From JASEGV01 sp947085405 (GTDB lineage: Bacteria; Bacteroidota; Ignavibacteria; UBA10030; BY39), in assembly GCA_947085405.1 (NCBI GenBank), contig CAMTWO010000013.1, forward strand, positions 124,001-188,000: a DNA stretch of 64,000 nt. Direction: 5' to 3'. The first letter of the stretch is position 1. Each line of letters opens with the position of its first letter. The position numbers were made by a program, and so were the translations under genes. This document shows positions 1-10,165 of the stretch, one piece after another. The notes under the pieces were generated by a model. That model made no database searches. It was not told the origin of the DNA and saw only the letters and a program-made list of their open reading frames with translations.

Positions 1-1355
1 ATGAATCGATGTTCACGGGTGAAGCAAAAGGAGTTGTAAAAAATACCGGAACCAAAGTTTACTCTGGATGTATTATTAAAAGTGGTTTTCTGCAAATAAA
101 AGCATCTGTAACGGCAAAAAACTCTGCCCTCTCTACTATCGTGAAATGGATAGAGGATTCGCTGCAAAAAAAATCGGCGCTGCAAAGTTTTAGCGATAAA
201 GTAGCACGATATTTTGTTCCTGCAATATTCTTGCTCTCAGCACTCACGCTCGTCGCTATGCTGTCCTTCGGGTTAAATTTTGAAACGAGTTTTTTGCGTG
301 CTCTGACTGTCATGGTCATTGCGTGTCCTTGTGCGTTGGCTATCGCTGTTCCGGTTACTATTGTAACCTCGCTCGGTACGCTTGCCAAGAATGGAATCTT
401 CATACGAAATCCTGATATGTTTCAACTTCTCAGGAAAGTGAACGATGTTGTATTCGATAAGACCGGAACACTTACCTACGGAAAATTTTCTGTTATCGGA
501 TACAAGAATATGATTGAATCGGAACAAGCAGAAAAAATATTGAACGAGCTTGAAACCTATTCTTCGCATCCGGTAGCTGAAGCTATAAAAGAATATTTTG
601 GAGGGAAAGCCGAAAAAGTTAAAGTCGAGAATGTGAATGTTCACCCGCATGGTGTCATTGGAATGCACAACTTTCAGCAATGGACAATCGGCAGCGAAGA
701 AATGTTCGGTTCAGATAAATATGAACTAAAAAGAGATTCACAAAAACACAGATTGAATGGTCATACAGTAGTTTACTTCGGAAGGGATTCAAAAATAGAA
801 GGATATTTATGGATTGGCGATGTTGCGCGAGAGAAGGTAACGACTTTAATCAGCAGTTTGAGCAAGATAGGAAAACGGGTTCATATTATTTCCGGAGATA
901 AAACCGCAACGACAGAAAATTTTGCCCGTAACGTTGGAATTGATATATTCTTGGGTGAAACATCACCGAAAGAAAAAATAGACTACATCAAACAATTAAA
1001 GATGAAAGCCCCGGCGAAAACTGTAATGATGATTGGCGATGGTATTAACGATGCGGCAGCTTTAGCCGAAGCTGATATCGGAATCGCATTAAGCAGCGGA
1101 ACTGATTTAGCGAAGGCATCCTCATCAATCATTATATTCAAAAATTTTTTAGATAAAATTCCTCTGCTTATCAATTATGCAAAGAGAATAAATACAATCA
1201 CGTTACAAAATTTTTCTTGGGCAGTTGTGTATAACATAGTTGGCGTGGGATTAGCAATCTCAGGAATGTTAAATCCGTTGATAGCTGCAATTATGATGAT
1301 GTTGAGCAGCATAACAGTTGTAGTAAATTCGCTTAGGTTGGTTGTGTTTAAATAA
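1..1355 (+). CDS. Copper-type P1B ATPase, C-terminal part (cut by window edge)
   Basis: This is the C-terminal part of a heavy-metal P-type ATPase, which pumps a metal ion across the inner membrane using ATP. The frame is open to base 1 and reads E-S before the first Met, so the actuator motif (DES-MFTGEA type) is at the edge and the real start is outside. Counting from the Met at base 9, the metal-site CPC is at residues 106-108, the phosphorylated DKTGT begins at 150, the HP motif is at 187-188, and GDGIND is at 343-348. The last two helices keep the Tyr-Asn pair and the Met-x-x-Ser-Ser pattern of Cu(I) pumps (P1B-1). It lies 21 bp upstream of actB and near the cbb3 genes. A CcoI/FixI role, supplying copper to the oxidase, is therefore plausible but not proven. 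Confidence 0.9.
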   Translation, partial: ESMFTGEAKGVVKNTGTKVYSGCIIKSGFLQIKASVTAKNSALSTIVKWIEDSLQKKSALQSFSDKVARYFVPAIFLLSALTLVAMLSFGLNFETSFLRALTVMVIACPCALAIAVPVTIVTSLGTLAKNGIFIRNPDMFQLLRKVNDVVFDKTGTLTYGKFSVIGYKNMIESEQAEKILNELETYSSHPVAEAIKEYFGGKAEKVKVENVNVHPHGVIGMHNFQQWTIGSEEMFGSDKYELKRDSQKHRLNGHTVVYFGRDSKIEGYLWIGDVAREKVTTLISSLSKIGKRVHIISGDKTATTENFARNVGIDIFLGETSPKEKIDYIKQLKMKAPAKTVMMIGDGINDAAALAEADIGIALSSGTDLAKASSSIIIFKNFLDKIPLLINYAKRINTITLQNFSWAVVYNIVGVGLAISGMLNPLIAAIMMMLSSITVVVNSLRLVVFK

Positions 1356-1376
1356 TTTAAATCAAAAAGGTAATTT

Positions 1377-4214
1377 ATGGATCGAAAAACTTTTTTACAG
1401 ATTCTCGGATTAACAGGCGCCGGAATAGTTTCAGGATGTAAAACTGATACTCAAAGGTTAATAATTCCATACGTTATTCCGCCTCAAGAAATCGTTCCGG
1501 GAATTGCAAACTGGTATGCATCTTCTTGTCGGGAATGTCCCGCCGGCTGCGGTCTGTTAGTTCGATGCAGAGAGGGGAGAGCAGTTAAAGTTGAAGGTAA
1601 TCCTGAGCATCCGATTAATCAGGGTAAACTATGCGCTCGTGGACAGGCGACTTTGCAGGAATTATACAACCCCGACAGGTTGATAACCGCCCAAATGCGA
1701 AATGCAGAAGGGAACTTTGTTTCTCTCGAAACAGAAATTGCAATTAAACAAATCGGCAATCATGTAAAAAGTTTAGTATCCCAAAAAGCAGCAAAAGAAA
1801 TTGCAATGATTACATCATTGAATAGTGGTTCGCTAGCTAATTGTGCAGATGAGTTTATGAATTCTATCGGTGGTGAAAAACCGGTTATTTACGAAGCGGT
1901 AAATTACTCGGCAATCAAGTCGGCGTGCAATAAAGTGTTTGGTAAGAATATAGTTCCAAAGATGTCGCTTCAGGATGCTGATATGATTCTCTCAATTGGA
2001 GCTGATTTTTTGGAGACCTACGTCTCGCCCGTTGAGTTTGCACGACAGTTTGCAGATAACAGCGATGCGAAAGAAGGGCGAAAGAGCGTTTTCATTTATG
2101 CGGGGGCGACACTCTCGATGACAGGGAATGTAGCTGATAAATGGATTCAGATTCCGGCAGGAGGCGAAAAGCTGTTTGCCTTATCTCTTCTCAACGAAAT
2201 CTGTAAACTCAATCCTAATCCGATTGCAAAAAACTTCAGCGAAGGTTTCAGTGCTGATAGTGTAGCTGGTAAAATTTTCATTTCACCAAACGATATAAAA
2301 CAGACGGCTAAACTTTTAGTCAAGGCAAAACGCCCCATCGTAATGGGTGGTCTGATGTGCGATGAAGAAACTCAAATTGCTATTATGCTCATCAACAGTA
2401 TTATCGGTGCAATTAGCAAAACAGTTTTCCTCAACAATCCACTCTCATATTCAAACATCTCAACAGATGAAGAGGTTGAAGCATTAATAAAAAAATGTTT
2501 GGAAGGTACGATTGATACACTTTTCATTCTCCAGACAAACCCGATATTCACGATGCCTAAACATTTCCGCTTCGATGAGGCACTGAAGAAAATTCGTATG
2601 GTAGTTGCATTCACACCGATGCTGAACGAAACGACCGAGTATTCAAATTATGTAATTCCCACAAACACCCCACTTGAAGATTGGGACGAATATCAACCCG
2701 ATGCTTCAATCAGAAATTATCAACAACCTGTAATGGAGAGTGTTTTCGGAGTATCATCGACCGGCGATTACCTACTTGAAATATTTAAGTCAGTAACAGG
2801 TAAAACATTAAACAATTCAGCGACATATTACGATTTTATACGGGCTAATTCAAAATCTTCTGACGTAGAATGGAAACAAATTTTAGGGAAAGGGTTTTCA
2901 TCCAAAAATATTTCTGTGTCTGAAACTCCCAAAATTTTAGCGGCAAATTTACTGAAACCAAAAATTCAAGCAATGAATTTCGATGCTATTTATTTTATAA
3001 CTACTCCATCTTATAAATACTACGACGGTCGGGGTGCAAACAAGCCGTGGATCAGCGAAATTCCCGATGCTTCATCTTCAATAGTTTGGGAAAATTATGT
3101 ATCCCTCAACTCAAAATATGCCGAGTTGCATGGAATAAAAAATCACGATATTGTTGAACTCACAACCTCTGAAGGAAGTATAGAGATTCCCGCCAAAGTT
3201 TCAACAGACATCGAGTATCACAGCGTTGCAATTGCATTTGGTTTCGGGCATACAAAGTTTGGACGCTATGGAACGAATGTCGGATTTTCTCCCCTACCGT
3301 TGTTGAGCAAAAATCTCTGGTCAGCATCTACTATCAAAATTAAAAACACAGGTAAGTGGACCCGGCTGATTAGTCCGAGCGATACTGACCTACAATATCA
3401 ACGGGGAATTTCACAAGCGGTACTTTTATCGGAAATCGGTAAAGACAAAAAACATCACGAAGATTTGAATATGTATCCGAAAGTTCAGCACGAAACTTAC
3501 CGCTGGGGTATGACGGTTGATTTGGATAAATGTATTGGATGCGGCGCTTGTATAGCAGCTTGTTATGCAGAAAATAATATCCCGACAGTTGGAAAAGAGT
3601 TGATATCAAAAGGGCGGGAAATGCAATGGCTGCGGATTGAACGCTACCGAGAAGATGAATTTGCTGATTATGGAAACCGGTATATCCCGATGATGTGTCA
3701 GCATTGCGAGAATGCACCTTGCGAGCCTGTCTGTCCCGTTTACGCCGCATACCATAGCAAAGACGGTTTGAATGTTCAGGTTTACAACCGGTGTATCGGT
3801 ACGCGATATTGTTCGAACAACTGTCCTTACAAAGTTCGCCGCTTCAATTGGTTCAGTTACGAACACCCGCATCCCACACATTTACAGTTGAATCCCGATG
3901 TTACAGTGCGCGATAAAGGTGTGATGGAGAAATGCACATTTTGTGTACAACGAATAGTCGAGGCACGCGATAAAGCAAAAGACGAGGGCAGGTTAGTTCG
4001 AGACGGCGAAATCAAACCGGCTTGTGTGCAAACCTGTCCGACGAATGCTTTAGTTTTCGGAAATTTATTAGACGAAGAATCGTTAGTATCAAAATTAAAA
4101 AACAATCCGCGGGCATATCGTCCGATCGAAGAATATAACACCCGGTCGGCAATTACTTACCTGCAGAAAGTTGTAAAAGATGATTACGCTCCAAAGAAAA
4201 AAAATAAAGTGTGA
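1377..4214 (+). CDS. actB: Alternative Complex III subunit B (molybdopterin-like/Fe-S fusion)
   Basis: ActB is the large peripheral iron-sulfur subunit of Alternative Complex III (quinol:cytochrome c/oxidase oxidoreductase). The N-terminus has an R-K Tat-like signal ending in V-S-G-C21, which could be a lipidation site. It is followed by a molybdopterin-oxidoreductase-like half with Cys51, 54, 58 and 86 in a CxxCxxxC...C pattern. The C-terminal quarter is a multi-cluster ferredoxin domain starting near Cys719 (CIGCGAC), with three further Cys groups (CQHCENAPC, CIGTRYC, CTFC...CVQTC). The length of 945 aa fits the usual fused ActB1-B2. In this family the molybdopterin half normally carries no Mo cofactor. 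The stop overlaps the next gene region, indicating translational coupling with actC. Confidence 0.95.
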   Translation: MDRKTFLQILGLTGAGIVSGCKTDTQRLIIPYVIPPQEIVPGIANWYASSCRECPAGCGLLVRCREGRAVKVEGNPEHPINQGKLCARGQATLQELYNPDRLITAQMRNAEGNFVSLETEIAIKQIGNHVKSLVSQKAAKEIAMITSLNSGSLANCADEFMNSIGGEKPVIYEAVNYSAIKSACNKVFGKNIVPKMSLQDADMILSIGADFLETYVSPVEFARQFADNSDAKEGRKSVFIYAGATLSMTGNVADKWIQIPAGGEKLFALSLLNEICKLNPNPIAKNFSEGFSADSVAGKIFISPNDIKQTAKLLVKAKRPIVMGGLMCDEETQIAIMLINSIIGAISKTVFLNNPLSYSNISTDEEVEALIKKCLEGTIDTLFILQTNPIFTMPKHFRFDEALKKIRMVVAFTPMLNETTEYSNYVIPTNTPLEDWDEYQPDASIRNYQQPVMESVFGVSSTGDYLLEIFKSVTGKTLNNSATYYDFIRANSKSSDVEWKQILGKGFSSKNISVSETPKILAANLLKPKIQAMNFDAIYFITTPSYKYYDGRGANKPWISEIPDASSSIVWENYVSLNSKYAELHGIKNHDIVELTTSEGSIEIPAKVSTDIEYHSVAIAFGFGHTKFGRYGTNVGFSPLPLLSKNLWSASTIKIKNTGKWTRLISPSDTDLQYQRGISQAVLLSEIGKDKKHHEDLNMYPKVQHETYRWGMTVDLDKCIGCGACIAACYAENNIPTVGKELISKGREMQWLRIERYREDEFADYGNRYIPMMCQHCENAPCEPVCPVYAAYHSKDGLNVQVYNRCIGTRYCSNNCPYKVRRFNWFSYEHPHPTHLQLNPDVTVRDKGVMEKCTFCVQRIVEARDKAKDEGRLVRDGEIKPACVQTCPTNALVFGNLLDEESLVSKLKNNPRAYRPIEEYNTRSAITYLQKVVKDDYAPKKKNKV

Positions 4215-4225
4215 AAGGGGAATTG

Positions 4226-5554
4226 ATGGAAGGTTTAACATACAAACAAGTTAATGATTCTGTAATAAATACACTTGCCCCGCCGCGTAAGTTTTACTTT
4301 GCTATTGTCGGATTTTTCGCACTCCTGTTTGCTATGGGAATGAGTGTTTGGTTTTACATGATCGTTAATGGACTTGGAGTAGCGGGTATCAGGCATCCTG
4401 TTATGTGGGGTGTGTTTATTACGAACTTTGTTTTCTGGGTTGGTATTGCCCACTCAGGCACTCTGATCTCGGCGATACTTTATTTGTTCCGGGCAGAATG
4501 GCGAATGTCGATTTATCGCAGCGCCGAAGCGATGACTGTTTTTGCAGTCGCAACCGCCGGTATGTATCCGCTGATTCATTTGGGCAGAGTGTGGGTTGCC
4601 TATTGGACTTTACCTATACCGAACGAGATGCTTTTGTGGCCCAATTTCAAATCTCCATTAATTATGGACGTGATCGCAATCTCTACATATCTGACTGTAA
4701 GTGCGAGTTTCTTTTTAATCGGTTTGATACCCGATATTGCAGCGGTGCGCGAGAAAGCCACAGGCATCCGAAAGAAAATTTACACGATACTTTCTTTCGG
4801 CTGGCACGGAACGAACGAACAATGGCGGCACTACGGCAGGGCTTATCTTTTCTTCGCAGCTCTTGCAACACCGCTTGTCATATCTGTGCATAGCGTTGTG
4901 TCGTGGGACTTTGCTCTTTCGATCGTTCCCGGATGGCACAGCACGATATTCGCACCTTACTTCGTAGCCGGTGCAATTCACTCAGGACTCGCTCTCGTAA
5001 TAACTCTACTCATCCCGTTACGAAAAATCTTCAAAGTCGAAAATATTATTACAATCAAAAATTTCGAAAGTATGGCAAAAGTTATTTTACTTACAGGTTT
5101 GATTGTGGGGTACGCTTATGCAATCGAATATTTTTTGGCTTGGTATAGCGGTAACCCTTATGAACTTGCGATTTTCAAATGGCGTGCGAGTGGCGATTAC
5201 GCCCCCGCATTTTGGACGATGGTAATTTGTAACAGTATCGTTCCTTTATTATTCTTCTTCAAAAAAATCAGAACATCAATTGTTGGACTTCTTGTCGTAT
5301 CGATATTAATAAACGTAGGTATGTGGTTCGAGCGTTATGTAATAATTATAACTTCGCTTGCCCACGAATTTCTTCCTGCGGCTTGGGGCAACTACTCACC
5401 AACTTGGGTTGAAATCGGGATCTCTTTCGGAAGCTGGGGTTTCTTTTTGATGTTGTTTTTCCTTTTTGCAAAATTCCTTCCTTCAATTTCAATTACTGAA
5501 GTGAAAGAAATCCTCCCTACACCCAAAAGAAAAGGAGGCAGCAATGAACACTAA
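4226..5554 (+). CDS. actC: Alternative Complex III NrfD-like membrane subunit C
   Basis: This is a polytopic NrfD/PsrC-family protein with about ten hydrophobic helices, which forms a quinol-binding half of the ACIII membrane core. A GTG at 4211 is also in frame and overlaps the actB stop. I chose ATG 4226 because a purine-rich AAAGGGG lies five bases upstream of it. It keeps the family's polar helix residues and the TM-embedded HSG motif (about residue 83 of the longer form). Its position between actB and actD, with an 11-bp overlap into actD, supports the call. Its partner ActF (6040-7290) is the second NrfD-like subunit. Confidence 0.93.
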   Translation: MEGLTYKQVNDSVINTLAPPRKFYFAIVGFFALLFAMGMSVWFYMIVNGLGVAGIRHPVMWGVFITNFVFWVGIAHSGTLISAILYLFRAEWRMSIYRSAEAMTVFAVATAGMYPLIHLGRVWVAYWTLPIPNEMLLWPNFKSPLIMDVIAISTYLTVSASFFLIGLIPDIAAVREKATGIRKKIYTILSFGWHGTNEQWRHYGRAYLFFAALATPLVISVHSVVSWDFALSIVPGWHSTIFAPYFVAGAIHSGLALVITLLIPLRKIFKVENIITIKNFESMAKVILLTGLIVGYAYAIEYFLAWYSGNPYELAIFKWRASGDYAPAFWTMVICNSIVPLLFFFKKIRTSIVGLLVVSILINVGMWFERYVIIITSLAHEFLPAAWGNYSPTWVEIGISFGSWGFFLMLFFLFAKFLPSISITEVKEILPTPKRKGGSNEH

Positions 5555-6047
5555 AAAAATTATATCGGCTTCTTTTCTCTATGTTGACGATTTTGTAAAT
5601 GTAATTAAACACTTCAAATCTGAAAAACGAAAATTCGTTACTTACTCACCAGTTCCCAATCACGAAATCGAAGAAGCTTTGGGGGCGAAAAAAAGTAAAG
5701 TCGGTTTGTTCACACTCGCCGGTGGTATTATAGGTTTGATAAGCGGATTTAGTTTAGCCGGATTTACAGCGGCAGAGTGGAATTTGGTTCTCGGCGGTAA
5801 ACCTCCTGTTACTTTAATTCCTTTTGTTGTAATTGGATTCGAGTTCACGATTTTATTCGGCGCCCTCGCAACCTTGTTAGGTTTGATAATTAACGCAAAG
5901 TTACCCTCATACAAAAAATTAAAAGGATATAAACCTGAATTTACCGTTGACCATTTTGGAATATCTTTGGAAGCTGATGAAACAGAGGTGGCATCGCTCA
6001 CCGACTCATTTAATACCTTCGGTGCCAAGGAGGTAACCTATGAATAG
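5544..6047 (+). CDS. actD: Alternative Complex III subunit D (DUF3341)
   Basis: This small membrane subunit of ACIII belongs to the DUF3341 family. It has a soluble alpha/beta N-terminal part that begins by sampling a distance or density signal (Y-V-D-D-F), and then two hydrophobic helices at about residues 54-78 and 95-122. A soluble C-terminal tail follows, ending in TFGAKEVTYE, which is typical of ActD. A strong AAGGAGG lies upstream of the ATG. It overlaps actC by 11 bp and actF by 8 bp, so translation is probably coupled. In solved ACIII structures ActD packs against the membrane core without cofactors. The call rests on family resemblance plus operon position. Confidence 0.92.
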   Translation: MNTKKIISASFLYVDDFVNVIKHFKSEKRKFVTYSPVPNHEIEEALGAKKSKVGLFTLAGGIIGLISGFSLAGFTAAEWNLVLGGKPPVTLIPFVVIGFEFTILFGALATLLGLIINAKLPSYKKLKGYKPEFTVDHFGISLEADETEVASLTDSFNTFGAKEVTYE

Positions 6048-7290
6048 AGAACAACTTAGGCAGGCACTCGCAACTTCCATTGAAGCAAACGACAAATCAC
6101 TTTTCAAACCTTACCTGATAGCTCTGCTTGCGGTAGGAGTAGTAGGATTTTTGGTCGGAATGTTGGCGGGCGAAACTCAGCAAGTGATGCAGGCATATTT
6201 GATTAACTTTGTTTTTTGGATAGGCATTGCTCAAGGTGCGGTAATACTTTCGGTTGTGCTGCGACTTACAAACGCAAAGTGGGGAAGACCGATCATGCGG
6301 ATTGCCGAAAGTGCCTCGGCGTTTTTACCGGTTACAATTTTATTGTTTATAATAATTATGCTCGGCGGTGAAAAACTATTTATCTGGATTAATGAACCTG
6401 TGGCTCACAAAGCAGCTTATCTGAATGCACCTTTTATGTATTCTCGCGTACTCGTTTCATTGGTGTTGATGACAGTTTTGAGTTTGATTTATGTTGGAAA
6501 CTCCATTCGTAACGATCTTGCAGCAATCTATCACGGTAAAATTGTTCCTGAACATTTCAGGAAATTATTAACAAACTACGATGTCAGCCGCATCGAAAAA
6601 TCGAACGATAAGCAAACTACATTGAGCGTAATTTTAGCAATTTGTTACGCCGTATGCTATTCGGTTTTAGCAATCGATTTAATTATGTCGCTCGACCCGC
6701 ATTGGGTTAGTACTCTTTTCGGGGCTTACTATTTTATCGGTTGCTTTTACACGGGGATTGCATTCACGATAATTATGGCTTCATTTTTTATCGGACGACC
6801 CGAAGGTGAAATCATCGGCAGCAAACAGTTCCACGATTTAGGAAAATTACTTTTCGGGTTTGCAATTGTCAACGGCGATTTCTTCTACTCCCAATTTCTC
6901 GTAATCTGGTATGGCAATCTGCCCGAAGAAACACATTATATAATCGAACGGACTCAACACGAACCGTGGGCAACTATGGCTTACGTCGTTTTACTTTTAT
7001 CTTTTATTGCACCGTTTATAATCCTAATCAACAAAAAAATAAAAATGAATCCGGTCGCGATGCGGTGGATATCGATTGGAATCCTCTTGGGATTGTGGTT
7101 AGAACGAACACTTTTAATAGCCCCCTCGGTTTCCGGCAATACATCGTTCCCAAACGTTTGGATTCAAATTACAATCACACTTGGATTCTTAGGAATTATC
7201 ATAACATCAATTAAATACTTTTGGTCGAAATACCCAATGGTCGTTTACGGTGATCCACTACTAAAACATAGTTTGGAAGGCGAAAAATGA
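6040..7290 (+). CDS. actF: Alternative Complex III NrfD-like membrane subunit F
   Basis: This is the second NrfD-like polytopic subunit of ACIII, shorter than ActC (416 aa, about ten helices). It begins with a charged N-terminal segment and then a repeated pattern of long hydrophobic stretches from about residue 25 to 400. An AAGGAGG sits just before the ATG inside the end of actD. In other genomes the usual order is A-B-C-D-E-F. Here F follows D directly, ActA comes next, and ActE is found 3.7 kb downstream. Assignment as ActF and not a second ActC is based on size and order. Confidence 0.9.
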   Translation: MNREQLRQALATSIEANDKSLFKPYLIALLAVGVVGFLVGMLAGETQQVMQAYLINFVFWIGIAQGAVILSVVLRLTNAKWGRPIMRIAESASAFLPVTILLFIIIMLGGEKLFIWINEPVAHKAAYLNAPFMYSRVLVSLVLMTVLSLIYVGNSIRNDLAAIYHGKIVPEHFRKLLTNYDVSRIEKSNDKQTTLSVILAICYAVCYSVLAIDLIMSLDPHWVSTLFGAYYFIGCFYTGIAFTIIMASFFIGRPEGEIIGSKQFHDLGKLLFGFAIVNGDFFYSQFLVIWYGNLPEETHYIIERTQHEPWATMAYVVLLLSFIAPFIILINKKIKMNPVAMRWISIGILLGLWLERTLLIAPSVSGNTSFPNVWIQITITLGFLGIIITSIKYFWSKYPMVVYGDPLLKHSLEGEK

Positions 7291-7826
7291 GCGAAAATAC
7301 AAATATCGAAAAACCGTTCCATCCGGTTTTCAAATGGTTTTTAATTGCATCGATGTTTGGCATAACATTATGGATGCTTCATCTTGTTTATATTCAACCT
7401 CAGCAGAGGATAGGTGTTGCCCAACCGATTCCTTTCAGCCACCGCTTGCACGTTACTGATAAACAGATTGATTGCAAATATTGCCACAGCTACACCGACC
7501 GTTCGCAATTTCCCGGGATGCCCGCTGTGCAATTGTGCGTCAGTTGCCACAAATACATTATCCCTCAGCATCCTGAAATTAAAAAGCTACATTCGTATTA
7601 CGATAATAATAAACCGATACCGTGGAAACGTGTATTTTTTCAACCCGATTTTGTTTTCTTCAATCACAAACGACATATAAAACTCGGGGTTGAATGCAAA
7701 ACCTGCCACGGCAACATCGAACAAATGGACCGCGTTACGCAAACTTTCCCGATGAAAATGGAATTTTGTGTAACCTGCCATCGGCAGAATAAAGCTTCAG
7801 TAGAATGTTATATCTGTCATCATTAA
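7287..7826 (+). CDS. actA: Alternative Complex III pentahaem cytochrome c subunit A
   Basis: This is a membrane-anchored multihaem cytochrome c that passes electrons out of ACIII. One hydrophobic helix (about residues 17-37) is followed by a periplasmic domain with five CxxCH haem-binding motifs (CKYCH, CVSCH, CKTCH, CVTCH, CYICH). It also has extra histidines (FSHRLH, FNHKRH) fit to be distal ligands, as in cytochrome c7/NrfH-like folds. Length (179 aa) and haem number match ActA. It overlaps actF by 4 bp (ATGA). It is encoded downstream of actF rather than at the head of the operon, an order change worth noting. Confidence 0.92.
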   Translation: MSENTNIEKPFHPVFKWFLIASMFGITLWMLHLVYIQPQQRIGVAQPIPFSHRLHVTDKQIDCKYCHSYTDRSQFPGMPAVQLCVSCHKYIIPQHPEIKKLHSYYDNNKPIPWKRVFFQPDFVFFNHKRHIKLGVECKTCHGNIEQMDRVTQTFPMKMEFCVTCHRQNKASVECYICHH

Positions 7827-7844
7827 AATTGGAAGGAAACTAAA

Positions 7845-9206
7845 GTGAAATTCTACGATAAACCAAACAGCGCCGCTAAACACTTCTACCTCACATCTGT
7901 CTTCTGGGTAGTGATTGCAACTTTATACGGATTAACAGCAGCTATTGAGTTGGTGGCTCCCGATGTATTCGGTAATATTCCCGAATTGCTGTTCAGCCGC
8001 ATCCGACCAATTCATGTCAATCTCGTATTGTTCGGCTTTTTAACTCCTTCGCTAATCGGTTCGGCGTTATACATTATTCCGGTGCTGACACAAACTAAAC
8101 TTCACAGCGAACGCTTGGCTAATTTTTCTGTTTTATTGTGGAATATTTTTACCACTGCTTCAGTGGTTACACTATCACTCGGACAAAATCAGGGGCGCGA
8201 GTATGCTGAGTTAATTTGGCCCATCGACATACTGGTTATTATTTGCTTTCTCATTTTATCTTATGTTGTTGTTCGGACACTTTTAGATAGAAAAGAAAAC
8301 CTGATGTTTGTTTCGCTCTGGTATATTACAGGTGCATTCATCTGGACTTCAATTTTATATACACTCGGTAACGTAGTATGGAATCCGGATACCGGTGCAC
8401 TCAAAGGTGTAACCGATGCAATCTGGCTTTGGTTTTACGGACATAATATTTTCGGCTTATTATTAACTCCGCTTGCAATCGGTGCCGCTTATTACATTAT
8501 CCCACGTGTAACCGGCGCTCCGATTTACAGCCATACACTTTCACTAATCGGTTTTTGGATGCTGCTTGTAATGTACACACACATCGGAACTCATCATTTA
8601 ATTCAAGCACCTGTTCCGCAATGGCTAAAAGTAATTTCAATCGTTGACTCAATCGGAATGCTGATTCCTGTCATGACTTTTTTGGCGAATGTATGGCTGC
8701 CGCTGAAAGACCGTTTCGGAAAAATCCACAGAGACATCGGCGGTAAGTATGTTTTTGCCGGAACAATATTTTACTTTTTAGTTTGTATCCAAGGTCCGCT
8801 CCAATCGCTTCCTTCGGTTCAACGCGTTACACATTTTAATAATTGGGTTGTTGCACACGCTCATCTCGCATTACTCGGTTTTGCTGCTTTTATTGCAATA
8901 GGTGCAATGTATTATTTTCTTCCAAAAGTTACCGGAAGAGAAATTTACTCGAAGACACTCGCCGATTTTCAATATTGGCTGATGATGATTGGTGTGAATG
9001 GATTCTTCCTCGTCTTAACCGCAGTTGGTTTGGTGCAGGGGAGTTCGTGGTTACACGGCGAAACTATTTACCGCATTTTACCTGAGATGCAGCCATACTT
9101 TGTAATCCGAATTTTATTAGGTGTATTTGTAGTCTCCGGCTTTTTAATCGGTCTATATAATGTTGTGATGACGATATTCAAAGGGAAGGAGGTTGAATCA
9201 ATATGA
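7845..9206 (+). CDS. ccoN: cbb3-type cytochrome c oxidase catalytic subunit I
   Basis: This is the haem-copper oxidase catalytic subunit of the cbb3 (C) class, which reduces oxygen in the inner membrane. About twelve helices are present. Candidate ligands are His57 (low-spin haem, in RPIHVNLVLFG), His200 (CuB, in FYGHNIFG), His250-His251 (CuB pair) and His338/His340 (HAH, high-spin and low-spin haem). Translation starts at GTG 7845, with GGAAGG 9 bp upstream. No ATG lies closer. It overlaps ccoO by 4 bp. It is encoded within the ACIII cluster, suggesting that the oxidase accepts electrons from ACIII, perhaps in a supercomplex. Confidence 0.95.
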   Translation: MKFYDKPNSAAKHFYLTSVFWVVIATLYGLTAAIELVAPDVFGNIPELLFSRIRPIHVNLVLFGFLTPSLIGSALYIIPVLTQTKLHSERLANFSVLLWNIFTTASVVTLSLGQNQGREYAELIWPIDILVIICFLILSYVVVRTLLDRKENLMFVSLWYITGAFIWTSILYTLGNVVWNPDTGALKGVTDAIWLWFYGHNIFGLLLTPLAIGAAYYIIPRVTGAPIYSHTLSLIGFWMLLVMYTHIGTHHLIQAPVPQWLKVISIVDSIGMLIPVMTFLANVWLPLKDRFGKIHRDIGGKYVFAGTIFYFLVCIQGPLQSLPSVQRVTHFNNWVVAHAHLALLGFAAFIAIGAMYYFLPKVTGREIYSKTLADFQYWLMMIGVNGFFLVLTAVGLVQGSSWLHGETIYRILPEMQPYFVIRILLGVFVVSGFLIGLYNVVMTIFKGKEVESI

Positions 9207-10165
9207 AAATGACAACGAGTGTTTTACTTGCAGGCACGATGATAATATTTGCAGTGATATTTGTGATTGTTGTTTTAATACCGACTTACCAAGCGGAAGT
9301 GAATCCTTCGGAGATGGTTCGTGAGCGAACAGATATCGAAGATGAAGGAAGACAAATTTATATTGCTAACGGCTGCACATATTGCCACTCGCAGTATATT
9401 CGACCGCAGGATTGGGACTTAGGGGCTGAGAGAATAGCCAAAGAAGGCGATTACGTGTTAGACGAACCGGTATTGCTTGGTTCCATTCGCACTGGTCCCG
9501 ATTTGTCGCAAGCAGGAGGCGAACATCCTGACGACTGGCATCGCGCACATTTTATAAATCCACGCTACACTCGTCCCGAATCAATTATGCCGCCATTCAA
9601 ATTTTTAGGGGACGAAAAAGTAAAGTCGCTTACTGCTTATGTGCAAAGTCTCGGTGGCAAGGATGCAGACGCCCGTGTTAGCCGGCAAAAACATTGGCAT
9701 AAAATATTAACTGAAGCTTACGAAAAAGGTCCCGATTCAAACGTCGCAACATTGCATCGCCATATTCCTGAGATGTGGATAAATATGCCGAACCCGTATC
9801 CAGCAACCGAGGCAGGTTTGAAACGAGGCGAACGGATTTACCAATCCTTCTGTCTCGGATGCCATGGACCTGTTGGAGATGGACAAGGTCCCGCAGCTAA
9901 ATATTTATATCCGCCGCCTCTTAATTTTACTGTTTTAAAAAGAACAGGTGTTTCGGGTGGAATTTTCTACTATCAAATAATGAACGGTATTACAGGCACG
10001 GCTATGCCCTACTTCAAACGTGAACTCGAATCGGAAAAAATTTGGGATGTATCGAATTATGTGATGATAAATTTTGTAGGAAAGAACGATGCCAACACAG
10101 AACCCCGCGGTATAGATGCATCTTATGAACCGGTTGACACTTCAACAGCGAAAGGAGGTAAATAA
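9203..10165 (+). CDS. ccoO: cbb3 oxidase subunit CcoO fused to a second cytochrome c domain (CcoP-like)
   Basis: The N-terminal part is CcoO: one helix (about residues 7-28), then haem motif C58-T-Y-C61-H62 followed by SQYIRPQ, a CcoO hallmark, and Met129 as the likely axial ligand. Normal CcoO proteins end soon after this domain. Here a further cytochrome c domain follows, with C217-L-G-C220-H221 and a TAMPYF methionine segment. This resembles the soluble part of CcoP. The protein is thus a two-haem fusion of 320 aa. No separate full-length CcoP is encoded nearby. A small CcoP-anchor-like protein is at 10455-10721. It abuts the next gene with a TAATG junction. Confidence 0.92.
   Translation: MKMTTSVLLAGTMIIFAVIFVIVVLIPTYQAEVNPSEMVRERTDIEDEGRQIYIANGCTYCHSQYIRPQDWDLGAERIAKEGDYVLDEPVLLGSIRTGPDLSQAGGEHPDDWHRAHFINPRYTRPESIMPPFKFLGDEKVKSLTAYVQSLGGKDADARVSRQKHWHKILTEAYEKGPDSNVATLHRHIPEMWINMPNPYPATEAGLKRGERIYQSFCLGCHGPVGDGQGPAAKYLYPPPLNFTVLKRTGVSGGIFYYQIMNGITGTAMPYFKRELESEKIWDVSNYVMINFVGKNDANTEPRGIDASYEPVDTSTAKGGK

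Noticed and set aside
4405..4893. 162-codon open frame inside actC
   Set aside because: It overlaps the well-supported actC in another frame and shows no family features.
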